Under the pieces are notes generated by a model. It was not told the DNA's origin. It was given only the letters and a program-made list of their open reading frames with translations, and did no database searches. Shown one piece after another: positions 51,318 to 59,383 of a stretch of DNA of 64,000 nucleotides. Within the stretch, counting starts at the first letter, position 1; every line of letters begins with the position of its first letter. The position numbers and the translations under genes are program-made. This DNA comes from JAJZAM01 sp027391075. GTDB lineage: Bacteria > Actinomycetota > Acidimicrobiia > Acidimicrobiales > Palsa-688. The DNA lies in the NCBI GenBank assembly GCA_027391075.1, contig DAHYHI010000049.1, forward strand, positions 1-64,000, written 5' to 3'.

Positions 51318-53206
51318 GACACACCGACGAGGTCCGACCGGCTGGCGCTCTCGCTTCGGGGTGTCGCCGCGGTCGGGGCGTCACTTTCTACTGAGGGTTC
51401 TCTCGACGGGGCCGGCCGCTGCCAGTGGCGCCATCCGGGGGGCGCTATTAGACGGAAGAGCCCGAGACAGACACCTACCACACCGAGCGTGAAAGCAACC
51501 GCTACGACTGACAGGGCCGTCCCTTGGCCGATGTTCGCCTTTCCGAGTACCGACAGGATGGCCACGGAGACAGGTATGACCCCTGGCGGTGCGAGAAGCT
51601 CGGATATCGGCAGTTCTAGGAACAGACCGGAGAAGGCGAGGAGGCCAGCCCAAAGGAGCGGGCGAGCTAAAAGCGGGAGGACCCCGCTCCTCCAAGAGCG
51701 CGCCCAGCCCGCTCCATGGACCCGGGCTGCGTGTAGAAGCGAGTCGTGGATCTGCGAGAACGGGCCAAGCATTATCCGCGAGGACTGCGGTATGGAGTTG
51801 GCCACGTAAGCCATTCCCAATAGGGGGACTGTGCCGTAGAGGTCTATCCCGGCGTGCGCAAGGAACGGAAGGTTGTAGGCGAAAATATAGCCTGCGGCAA
51901 AGACCACGCCAGGCAGGGCGACTGCGACTAGCAACGCCATGTCGAGGACCTTCCCAGCGAGCCCTTTGCGCGACGATGCCATGGTGCGGGCGAGCACAGC
52001 CCCAAGCGTCACAGTCGCCAGCCCGCAGACTAGGCCTATCTCCGCGGAGAAGCGGATCGGTCCGCTCAGACCTGACACCCCGAGGAGACCCTTGTAGTTG
52101 GAGAGCGTAAACGAGCTCAGGTGCAAGCCCTTGAAAGGTACGAGCAGGGAGGACGACACTACGCCAAGCAGCGGCACGCCGAGGGAAGCTCCAAACAGGG
52201 CGGCTGCGAAGCCGACCGCTGCGGTGTTGCCTGTCCGGCTGAGGGATCTAGGAGCCGAAGCGCGTGAACGGCCGGATACGACCGCAAAGCTGCGGGATCG
52301 CATGAGACCGTTTTGGAGCACCAAAGCCAATGCAACGGTGCCAATCAGGGACCAGCCCACTACGGCGGCGACGCCGAAGTTCGCCGGGAAGGTGGAGATC
52401 GATTCGTAGAGCGTATAAGTCGCGACGGGAAAGTGGGCGGAAGCGGCGATTGTCGTTGCGACGCCGAAGTCTCCAATCGACTCGGCGAAGACGATAACGA
52501 ACCCGGACATAAGTGCGGGTAGGAGAAGAGGGGCTATCACCCGTATCGTGTCGAGCCTCCCTCCGCCGTGTACACGCACCGAGTTCTCGATGTCACCACC
52601 AAGAGCTCCGATCGAAGGGGCCAGTGCGAAGTAGGCAAAGGGCGTTCCTTTGAACCCGAGCACGAAAGCTACCCCGACCGGTCCGAGCACAGTCTGTTGG
52701 ATCTTGTGGTTCCACAGTCCCATAGAGGCGAGCAAACCCGATTTCAGTACGATCTCCTCCCATCCGACTGCGACGAGATAAGAAGGAACGAGCAGAACCG
52801 CCCAAAGGGCCACGACGAGCAACCCTCGCCCGGGGGCAGTGGTCCTCTCGGATATAAAGGCCAATCCGGCCGCGCAAACGACCGCAAGCAGCCCGGCACC
52901 AAGGGACACGGCGACGCTGTCAAGAAGCGCCCGCCCTAGACCGTCAGTGAACGCGGTCGACACGTTGGACCAGGTAAGCCAAGACGCTCCCTGGTCGAAA
53001 AGGCGCGGAGACACTGCTTGGATCAAGAAGCACGCGGGGGGCACCACGAGCAGGAGCACGACGACGGCTGCGACCCCCAAGCGGGCCAGGCCTGCCGGGG
53101 AGTGCCGGCCGGCCTGGCGTAACGACAGAGCGAACCTCGACCCCGGCCGGTGTCGGGCTACAAGGGCGCTGCGCGTCAACCGTTCACCACGTGGGCTGTG
53201 AACCAC
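51314..53206 (-). CDS. fbpB: Fe3+-type ABC transporter permease, fused two-domain
   Basis: 630 residues with about 12 hydrophobic segments. Two BPD_transp_1 permease domains are in one chain, as in FbpB: the first EAA-like loop is NSVRVHGGGRLDTIRVIAPLLLPA (about residue 210) and the second is LLHAARVHGAGWARSWRSGVLPLLARP (about 520). The first domain starts with ACFLIQAVSPRLFDQGASWLTW. The GTG at 53206 overlaps the binding-protein gene by 31 bases; a somewhat later start is possible. It would form the channel for the substrate delivered by the binding protein. Confidence 0.88.
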   Translation of the reverse strand: MVHSPRGERLTRSALVARHRPGSRFALSLRQAGRHSPAGLARLGVAAVVVLLLVVPPACFLIQAVSPRLFDQGASWLTWSNVSTAFTDGLGRALLDSVAVSLGAGLLAVVCAAGLAFISERTTAPGRGLLVVALWAVLLVPSYLVAVGWEEIVLKSGLLASMGLWNHKIQQTVLGPVGVAFVLGFKGTPFAYFALAPSIGALGGDIENSVRVHGGGRLDTIRVIAPLLLPALMSGFVIVFAESIGDFGVATTIAASAHFPVATYTLYESISTFPANFGVAAVVGWSLIGTVALALVLQNGLMRSRSFAVVSGRSRASAPRSLSRTGNTAAVGFAAALFGASLGVPLLGVVSSSLLVPFKGLHLSSFTLSNYKGLLGVSGLSGPIRFSAEIGLVCGLATVTLGAVLARTMASSRKGLAGKVLDMALLVAVALPGVVFAAGYIFAYNLPFLAHAGIDLYGTVPLLGMAYVANSIPQSSRIMLGPFSQIHDSLLHAARVHGAGWARSWRSGVLPLLARPLLWAGLLAFSGLFLELPISELLAPPGVIPVSVAILSVLGKANIGQGTALSVVAVAFTLGVVGVCLGLFRLIAPPGWRHWQRPAPSREPSVESDAPTAATPRSESASRSDLVGVS

Positions 53207-54336
53207 TGGTTGACGGTGCCCTCCTGGGGACCCCAGACGTACGGGTTGATGAACTGTATAGGAATTGACGACAGTGGGGGGACTAGGGAGTGCTGACTAG
53301 TACCGTTGACTATAGGAAAGAAGAGAGAGTCGCCGTGGGGGTCCCCGCTCAGCATGACATTCTGACCGGCTGGGGAGTAGACAAAGTCTGCGAATTGCTT
53401 AGCTTCGGCCTGCTCGGCAGGGGACACCTTGTCGTCGATGCCGATCACTCCAGGCAGTGCAGTCACCATCGAAGGGTAGGCAACCTTGATCTGAGGGTAT
53501 TTGTACTCGAAGCCTATGCCCGCCGAGTTCTGGACTATGGCCGCGTTGATCTGGCCCTGAAGCAGGGCGGTAAGGGTGACCTTGTTCGTGGAGTACACGT
53601 GCAAACCATTGGCGGCTAACTGGGAGAAGTACTGTTCTCCTTGGGTCACGCCGCCGAGCTGGTTCATCATCCCGGCGACGAAGCTGTATGTGGGTCCGGA
53701 GATGGCCGGATTGTTCATTCCGACTTTGCCCTTCCAAGCGGGGCCGGTGAGGGCCGCCCACGAGGTGGGAGGTGTGGACACGACCGAACTGTTGTAGACG
53801 AGCGCTCCAGCTACAGTGATTCCAGTCGGGATGTAGCTCTTGTCGGCTGGCACCTCCTTCTGGCCGACGGCGTTGAGCGTGCCGGTGTCCGGCTCGAAGC
53901 CCTTAAGTAACATCCCCTGCTTGTCGAGGGCGGCGTAGGCGCCGTCACCGTCTGACCAGAACACTCCCCACTGGGGATTGGAGCCTTCCGCCTGGATCTT
54001 GGTGAGGAGGGTCCCCGTGCTGTGATCCTCGAGCTTGGTGGGTATGCCCGTCGCGGTCTGGAATGCTTTGACTTCCGCTTGGTCGTATCCCTCGGCTGCA
54101 TAGACGACTAGCGGAACCTTAGTCGTCGAAGCGGCAGCAGCCGCGCCGCCGGTAGTCGACGAGCCTGTTGCAACAGTTGTCGGTGACGCTGACTTGGTCG
54201 TAGAAGCGCTGGAGCAGGCAGTTAGGGCCGCTCCCAGTGCCAGAGCGCTGCCGGCGATCTTGATGGCAGTAGATGGCGCAAAAGACTCAACCTTGACTTT
54301 TCTCATGAGCTGAACGTAACCCCGCCAAGTGAACAT
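53176..54336 (-). CDS. fbpA: Fe3+-type ABC transporter substrate-binding lipoprotein
   Basis: 386 residues from ATG 54336, which has GGAAGG seven bases upstream; an ATG at 54306 (MRKVKVESF) would also give a good signal peptide. The lipobox is LTAC. The mature domain reads VPLVVYAAEGYDQAEVKAFQTATGIPTKLEDHSTGTLLTKIQAEG, then PQWGVFWSDGDGAYAALDKQGML and VSPAEQAEAKQFADFVYSPAGQNVML, the pattern of FbpA-like (iron or 2-aminoethylphosphonate/thiamine-type) binding proteins. The Tyr pair used by true FbpA to bind iron cannot be placed with confidence, so the ligand is open. No IdeR/DmdR-type box was seen upstream. Confidence 0.83.
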   Translation of the reverse strand: MFTWRGYVQLMRKVKVESFAPSTAIKIAGSALALGAALTACSSASTTKSASPTTVATGSSTTGGAAAAASTTKVPLVVYAAEGYDQAEVKAFQTATGIPTKLEDHSTGTLLTKIQAEGSNPQWGVFWSDGDGAYAALDKQGMLLKGFEPDTGTLNAVGQKEVPADKSYIPTGITVAGALVYNSSVVSTPPTSWAALTGPAWKGKVGMNNPAISGPTYSFVAGMMNQLGGVTQGEQYFSQLAANGLHVYSTNKVTLTALLQGQINAAIVQNSAGIGFEYKYPQIKVAYPSMVTALPGVIGIDDKVSPAEQAEAKQFADFVYSPAGQNVMLSGDPHGDSLFFPIVNGTSQHSLVPPLSSIPIQFINPYVWGPQEGTVNQWFTAHVVNG

Positions 54337-54512
54337 CACTTTGCCTTCCGGTAGAGTCAGGGTGAACCTTTGGGGAATTCTTTGAAAACGGCATGCCGTC
54401 CCCGTGGATGCGCACTGCCGGTTATAGGTGCGCGCTACCAGGCGGCGCGTGCTACGGCTGGGTAACCTTGACAAAGGTCCCCGGAAGGCCCGGGTCGCTT
54501 GGAAGGTTGCAC

Positions 54513-54519
54513 AAGGAGG
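54513..54519 (+). promoter_or_regulatory. Shine-Dalgarno that fixes the SDR start
   Basis: AAGGAGG lies five bases before the GTG at 54525. It rules out the earlier in-frame ATG at 54393, whose extra residues lie in the divergent promoter region. Confidence 0.75.
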
Positions 54520-54524
54520 CAAGG

Positions 54525-55286
54525 GTGGGCATTTTGGATAGTTTCCGCTTGGATGGGAAGGTTGCTGTCGTCACGGGAGCGTCCTCTGGCCTTGGGGTTG
54601 CCTTTGCCCAGCACCTGGCCGAAGCCGGAGCGGACATAGCGTTGGGGGCCAGGCGGCTGGATCGGCTCGGTGACACCGCCCGCTTGGTAGAGACGGCAGG
54701 CCGTCGGGTGGTCGCCGTAGCTACGGATGTGTCTTCGCCGGAGGATTGCCAGCGGCTTGTCGATACTGCCGTTGCTGAGCTAGGCAAGGTTGACGTACTA
54801 GTAAACAACGCGGGGGTGGGCACCGCCTACCCCGCAACGCGTGAGACGCCCGAGCAGTTCCGTCAGGTTATCGACGTGAACTTGAACGGGGCCTACTGGA
54901 TGGCGCAGGCCTGTGGCAAGGTCATGAAGCCCGGTTCGAGTATCATCAACGTCGGCAGCGTTCTCGGTTTTACCACCGCCGGTCTGCCGCAGGCGGCTTA
55001 CTCGGCGAGCAAGGCTGGGCTTATGGGCCTCACGCGCGACCTCGCCCAGCAATGGACCGGGCGTAAGGGGATACGTGTAAACCTCGTAGCGCCCGGATTC
55101 TTCGTCTCGGAGATGACCGAGCAGTACCCGGCGGGCTATCTTGACTCCCAGATGTCCCGCGTCCTAGTCGGACGCCCCGGGGACCCCGCCGAGCTTTCGG
55201 CTGCTGTGGTGTTCCTTGCCAGCGACGCAGCCGGGTACGTCACCGGCACAGCTCTCGCCGTGGACGGTGGACTTCTGACGAGCTGA
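54525..55286 (+). CDS. Short-chain dehydrogenase/reductase
   Basis: 253 residues. The cofactor motif is VVTGASSGLGVAFAQ (TGxxxGxG), followed by DVLVNNAGVG (NNAG), a catalytic Ser in INVGSVLGF, the YSASK pair (YxxxK) and RVNLVAPGFF. The substrate cannot be told; the Arg-Arg after the second strand (GARRLDRL) suggests NADP(H). It is divergent from the iron-type ABC operon and precedes the protocatechuate genes by a 65-base gap. Confidence 0.92.
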   Translation: MGILDSFRLDGKVAVVTGASSGLGVAFAQHLAEAGADIALGARRLDRLGDTARLVETAGRRVVAVATDVSSPEDCQRLVDTAVAELGKVDVLVNNAGVGTAYPATRETPEQFRQVIDVNLNGAYWMAQACGKVMKPGSSIINVGSVLGFTTAGLPQAAYSASKAGLMGLTRDLAQQWTGRKGIRVNLVAPGFFVSEMTEQYPAGYLDSQMSRVLVGRPGDPAELSAAVVFLASDAAGYVTGTALAVDGGLLTS

Positions 55287-55351
55287 CAGGAGCAGTCAGC
55301 CGGCCTCAGTTGCCAGGTGACCGGAGCGTGAGATCGGACTAGGGTGAGCGT

Positions 55352-55519
55352 ATGGAAACCGATTCTGCGACCAGCGAATCTGATTCGCGTTTGTTCGAGC
55401 CGGTGGTCAGTTCATTACAAGCGGTGTCCCCGGTCAGAGATGGTGGCGTGCCCGGTACCTGGGATAAGCCGGACGCGACGGCCAGGAACTTGAACGTAGG
55501 CCTTAAGGACATTCGATGA
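55352..55519 (+). CDS. Small 55-residue ORF coupled to pcaH
   Basis: An open frame from ATG 55352 to TGA 55517-55519 overlaps the pcaH ATG by four bases (ATGA), as do genuine pairs nearby. It encodes METDSATSESDSRLFEPVVS... with an acidic start, a Gly-Trp-Asp centre and a basic end (LNVGLKDIR). No family is recognised and there is no membrane segment. The Shine-Dalgarno is weak (AGGGTGAG). It may be a small protein, a leader whose translation sets pcaH expression, or an accidental frame; the coupling is the only strong support. Confidence 0.5.
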   Translation: METDSATSESDSRLFEPVVSSLQAVSPVRDGGVPGTWDKPDATARNLNVGLKDIR

Positions 55520-56232
55520 CCCAAGTCGCCGGACATCCGGAGCTTTGCTTCGACCCCGACTATGACAGTCCTGACTACCGCTCATCGGCGAAACGAGCTC
55601 CCCGGCACCCTTTGCTCTTGCTCCCTGACTCGTTTTCCGACAGCGACGGGCCAGTCTTTGGAGAAACTCCCGTGACCTCGTCGGACGCTGACTTGACCCT
55701 CGGCCCCCACGGTGAGGCCCAAGGGCAGCGCATTAATGTTAGTGGGCAGATCTTGGACAGGGATGGCCGACCAGTCGTAGGACAGCTTGTGGAGCTATGG
55801 CAGGCCAACGCTGCGGGTCGTTACAGGCACGCGGCAGACACGCACGCAGCGCCGCTCGACCCTAACTTCACGGGTGCCGGCCGCTGCCTTACTGGCTCTG
55901 ACGGCGCTTACCGATTCGTGACGATCGCTCCGGGGTCGTATCCGTGGGGGAACCATCCCAACGCATGGAGGCCGGCGCACCTGCATTTCTCGGTGTTCGG
56001 GCGTCTTTTTACCGAGCGCCTCGTAACCCAGATGTACTTCCCAGGCGATCCGCTTCTCGCGTTCGACCCGATCTATAACTCGGTGCGGTCTCAGCGGGAC
56101 AGGGAAAGGATGGTTTCGTCTTTCGATTGGGACACTACGGAGGAAGGGTGGGCGCTCGGCTACAGGTTCGACATCGTTGTCACGGGACACCTGGCGACCC
56201 CATCCGAAGCTGCTAGCGGGGTTAGACGATGA
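55516..56232 (+). CDS. pcaH: Protocatechuate 3,4-dioxygenase beta subunit
   Basis: 238 residues. The intradiol dioxygenase core VELWQANAAGRYRHAADTHAAPLDPNFTGAGRCLTGSDGAYRFVTIAPGSYPWGNHPNAWRPAHLHFSVFG holds the iron ligands: Tyr in GRYRH, Tyr in GSYPW, His in PAHLHF (two His). It opens the ring of protocatechuate to 3-carboxy-cis,cis-muconate together with the alpha subunit, which follows with a four-base overlap. No pca regulator lies nearby. Confidence 0.95.
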   Translation: MTQVAGHPELCFDPDYDSPDYRSSAKRAPRHPLLLLPDSFSDSDGPVFGETPVTSSDADLTLGPHGEAQGQRINVSGQILDRDGRPVVGQLVELWQANAAGRYRHAADTHAAPLDPNFTGAGRCLTGSDGAYRFVTIAPGSYPWGNHPNAWRPAHLHFSVFGRLFTERLVTQMYFPGDPLLAFDPIYNSVRSQRDRERMVSSFDWDTTEEGWALGYRFDIVVTGHLATPSEAASGVRR

Positions 56233-56738
56233 CGGTCGGCCGCGAACCGGCCGGTCCCGGCGATGGGCTGATACCGACCCCTTCGCAGACCGTCGGCCCT
56301 TACCTTCGGATCGGGATGGAGTGGATGCACGCAAAGGACCTTGTCTCGCCCCGATCCGCTGGTGCCGTTACCCTCGTCGGGACGGTCACCGACGGAGACG
56401 GAGACGTGGTGCCGGACGCCGTCTTGGAGTTGTGGTCCCCTCCAGCTTGGGGACGCTCCCTGACCGACGACGACGGCTCATATAGCTTCACGGTGGTCAA
56501 GCCTGCGGGTGCCCATGGCCACATGGAGATGTTCGTGTTCGCCCGGGGTCTCGTGCGTCAGTTGTTGACAAGGATCTACTTTCCCGACGAGGCCGACGCC
56601 AACCACGTTGATCCCGTACTCGCCCGACTCCCTGAGCGGCGCCGGGAAACCCTCATCGCCAAGCGTGACTCGAGCGGTGGCCTGCGATTCGACATTCGCC
56701 TGCAGGGGCCCGACGAGACCGTGTTCTTCGCGTACTGA
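56229..56738 (+). CDS. pcaG: Protocatechuate 3,4-dioxygenase alpha subunit
   Basis: 169 residues. PTPSQTVGPYLRIGM at the N-terminus, VVPDAVLELWSPPAWGRSLTDDDGSYSFTVVKPA and HMEMFVFARGLVRQLLTRIYFPDE are typical of the alpha chain, which resembles the beta chain but lacks the iron ligands. It is somewhat shorter than usual in the middle (no long loop after SPPAWGR). It completes the dioxygenase with PcaH and starts at an ATG overlapping the pcaH stop. Confidence 0.93.
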   Translation: MTVGREPAGPGDGLIPTPSQTVGPYLRIGMEWMHAKDLVSPRSAGAVTLVGTVTDGDGDVVPDAVLELWSPPAWGRSLTDDDGSYSFTVVKPAGAHGHMEMFVFARGLVRQLLTRIYFPDEADANHVDPVLARLPERRRETLIAKRDSSGGLRFDIRLQGPDETVFFAY

Positions 56739-56749
56739 GACGTCCACAC

Positions 56750-58126
56750 GTGACAGCCGACAACCTTTTTGACCATATAGTGACTACAGACCGGCTTCTC
56801 GCCGCCACGGGCGGCGAGGCCTGGATCGCAGCGATGCTCGACGCCGAGGTAGCTCTAGCTAGAGCACAGGCTGACACCGGTGTGATACCTACTGAAGCGG
56901 CGATGGCAATTGAGGCAGCTTCGATACCCAAGGATTTCGACGCCACGTCTATCGCCCGGGCATCTCGCCTCGGCGGCAATCCGGTGATACCGCTCGTCGA
57001 CATGCTGAGAGCGAAAGTGGCCAGCGCCGGCAAGGACTGGGTTCACTGGGGTGCTACCAGCCAGGACATTCTCGACACGGCGGCGGTCCTGGTGTCTCGG
57101 CGAGCTGGCCGGATGATCCTTGAGGACATGGCCCGTCTAGCGTCGGGGTGCGCTTCGCTAGCCGACCGGCACCGAGGCAGCCTGATGACCGCTCGGACAC
57201 TTCTCCAGCCGGCGTTGCCGACAACTTTCGGAGCCAAGGCCGCAGGCTGGCTATTCGCAACGATAGAGAGCAGGGCGATGCTCGTCAGTTCGCTCGACAA
57301 CCTGCCGGCGCAGCTGGGCGGCGCCGGGGGCACTCTAGCCTCGCTGGGGTTTCACGGGCCGGCAGTGGTCGAAGCGTACTCCGCTCATCTAGATCTCAAA
57401 GTTCCTCCGATGCCATGGCATGCTGTTAGGACGCCTCTTGTGGCGTTGTCGAGCGCGTTGGCGATTGCGGCTGGAACCTCAGCGAAGATCTCCGGCGATG
57501 TGGCACTCCTAATGCAGGCGGAGGTCGCCGAAGTGTGCGAGCCGGCTGCGCCTGGGCGGGGCGTTTCTTCGACTTTGCCTCACAAACGTAACCCAGTCGG
57601 GGGTGCCGCAGTGGGGGCCGCTGCTAGGCGCTGCGCGGCCCTCGCTGGGAGCATGTTCGAATCGCTCAGCGGGGAGCACGAGAGGTCTCTCGTTGCGTGG
57701 CCCGTCGAATGGCAGACCCTCAGCGACCTTCTAGCCCTCGCTGGCGGCGCGGTAGCGCGTTCGGCTGAAACAGTCAACGGACTTGAAGTGGATGTGAAAG
57801 CGATGAACGCGAACCTGACAATTCGGGCTGGAGCTCTGCTGGCCGAGAACGTGTCTCTCGCCTTGACCGGGCGTCTTGGCAGGGAAGTAGCTCGCGCTGC
57901 CGTCGCCAAGGCGCTAGCCGCTAGCCCGGACGGCAGTACCAGCGCCGTCGCGGCAGCGCTTCTTGTCGATCCCGTAGTCGCTGCCGCGTCGACGCCAGGC
58001 GAGGTGGACGACCTCCTCGACCCGGAGGGCTACCTGGGATCGGCAGGGGTATGGATTGACCGAGTTCTGTCCTCCACGGGCGGCGTAACAGCACAGGACG
58101 ACAGGGGTGTTCCATGGGGCACCTGA
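56750..58126 (+). CDS. pcaB: 3-carboxy-cis,cis-muconate cycloisomerase
   Basis: 458 residues of the fumarase/aspartase superfamily. GTG 56750 follows pcaG by 11 bases. Motifs: HWGATSQDILDTAAVL, RTLLQPALPTTFG, and the signature GVSSTLPHKRNPVGGAA in the third conserved region. It cyclises carboxymuconate to 4-carboxymuconolactone in the beta-ketoadipate pathway. The end of the gene overlaps pcaL by 13 bases. Confidence 0.95.
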   Translation: MTADNLFDHIVTTDRLLAATGGEAWIAAMLDAEVALARAQADTGVIPTEAAMAIEAASIPKDFDATSIARASRLGGNPVIPLVDMLRAKVASAGKDWVHWGATSQDILDTAAVLVSRRAGRMILEDMARLASGCASLADRHRGSLMTARTLLQPALPTTFGAKAAGWLFATIESRAMLVSSLDNLPAQLGGAGGTLASLGFHGPAVVEAYSAHLDLKVPPMPWHAVRTPLVALSSALAIAAGTSAKISGDVALLMQAEVAEVCEPAAPGRGVSSTLPHKRNPVGGAAVGAAARRCAALAGSMFESLSGEHERSLVAWPVEWQTLSDLLALAGGAVARSAETVNGLEVDVKAMNANLTIRAGALLAENVSLALTGRLGREVARAAVAKALAASPDGSTSAVAAALLVDPVVAAASTPGEVDDLLDPEGYLGSAGVWIDRVLSSTGGVTAQDDRGVPWGT

Positions 58127-59244
58127 ACTTTCGGGTCGAAGGGCCTCCGGGAGCCCCATGGCTAGTACTTTCGAACTCCCTGGGTTCGACGTCGGACATG
58201 TGGTCTCCGCAAATGCCTGAGCTGCGATCGCGGTTCAGGGTGATCAGGTACGAGCATCGAGGTCACGGTTCGACGCTTGCACCTCCGGGTCCCTACCGGA
58301 TCGAGGATCTAGGCTCCGATCTGCTCGCAGTGCTGGACGCTGTGGGCGCGGATCGAGCACACGTCGTCGGCCTCTCGTTGGGCGCAACGGTGGCTATGTG
58401 GCTCTCAGCTACCCATCCAGAGCGAGTCGACAGGGTGGTCCTGGCAGCCACCAAGGCCAACTGGTCGCCTGCACAGCCGTGGCTCGACAGAGCGGGAGTC
58501 GTTCGCCGGGAAGGGACGTCGGTCCTATTAGACGTCTTGATGCAGAGATGGTTCACGCCTCCCTTCGTCGCTGAGCGGCCTGATCTGCGCGTTTCGCTCC
58601 GCGAAATGCTCGCCTCGACGGATCCGGAGGGATACGCGGCCTGCTGCGAGGCGCTGGGAGGAACCGATCTGCGAGCGTCACTCCCATCGATAAAGGCCCC
58701 GACGTTGGTGCTCTGCGGTGCCGCCGACCCGGTTGTGTCACTGCGCGACGCTGTCGAACTTTGCGACGCCATCCCCGGGTCGTGCATGCAGTCGATGAGC
58801 CCGGCTGCCCACCTTCTAAACGTAGAGCAGGCTGACCGCTTCACCTCTGCTGTCTTGGACCACCTGTGCGCGAGCGCCGCCGAACGGGGTGAGAGGATCC
58901 GACGCGAAGTCCTCGGCGACGGCCACGTCGAGCGCGCCAGAATGCTCGACACTCCCTTGAGCGAGCCCTTCAGCTCCTTCATCACAAGGTACGCGTGGGG
59001 TGACATCTGGAGCAGACCCGGCCTGGACCGCCGAACGCGGTCGTTCGTCACCGTTGCGTTGCTCGTCGCTCTCGGACGTTCGGATGAGCTAGCGCTTCAC
59101 CTGGTCGCAGCCCGGCGCAACGGGCTCACAGAAGACGAGATTTCCGAGGTTCTCCTGCACTGCGCCGTCTACGCCGGCGTTCCGGCGGCTAACTCGGCGT
59201 TCGCTGTGGCTAGACGAGTCCTCGGTGGTGCCAGCGAGACCTGA
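58114..59244 (+). CDS. pcaL: Fused 3-oxoadipate enol-lactonase / 4-carboxymuconolactone decarboxylase
   Basis: 376 residues, two enzymes in one chain as in other actinobacterial PcaL. The alpha/beta-hydrolase part (about 1-250) carries NSLGSTSDMW, YEHRGHGST, and the nucleophile elbow VGLSLGAT with Ser88. The C-terminal CMD part (about 265-376) shows GERIRREVLGDGHVERARM, DRRTRSFVTVALLVALGR, ELALHLVAARRNGLTEDEISEVLLHCAVYAGVPAANSAF with its conserved His and Cys. It makes 3-oxoadipate; the final steps (PcaIJ, PcaF) are not in the window. Confidence 0.95.
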   Translation: MGHLNFRVEGPPGAPWLVLSNSLGSTSDMWSPQMPELRSRFRVIRYEHRGHGSTLAPPGPYRIEDLGSDLLAVLDAVGADRAHVVGLSLGATVAMWLSATHPERVDRVVLAATKANWSPAQPWLDRAGVVRREGTSVLLDVLMQRWFTPPFVAERPDLRVSLREMLASTDPEGYAACCEALGGTDLRASLPSIKAPTLVLCGAADPVVSLRDAVELCDAIPGSCMQSMSPAAHLLNVEQADRFTSAVLDHLCASAAERGERIRREVLGDGHVERARMLDTPLSEPFSSFITRYAWGDIWSRPGLDRRTRSFVTVALLVALGRSDELALHLVAARRNGLTEDEISEVLLHCAVYAGVPAANSAFAVARRVLGGASET

Positions 59245-59362
59245 AGGTTACGTCGTCCAAATAGTCGAAAGGGACCGGCGGTAACGATGTCGGGACTGAT
59301 GCAAGGGTACAGTTAGACCTGATGGGATCAAGCACGGATCCTTTCAACGCCTCTTAAGCTGC

Positions 59363-59377
59363 GAAGCTAATAGCTTC
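59363..59377. repeat. 6-bp palindrome before the ferric-reductase-like gene
   Basis: GAAGCT-AAT-AGCTTC sits seven bases before the GTG at 59384. It could be an operator or a translation-blocking hairpin; no binding protein is evident. Confidence 0.3.
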
Positions 59378-59383
59378 TCGGGC

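Noticed and set aside
54337..54524. Iron-regulator (IdeR/DmdR) box before the Fe3+-type ABC operon
   Set aside because: No sequence resembling the 19-base consensus TWAGGTWAGSCTWACCTWA was found.
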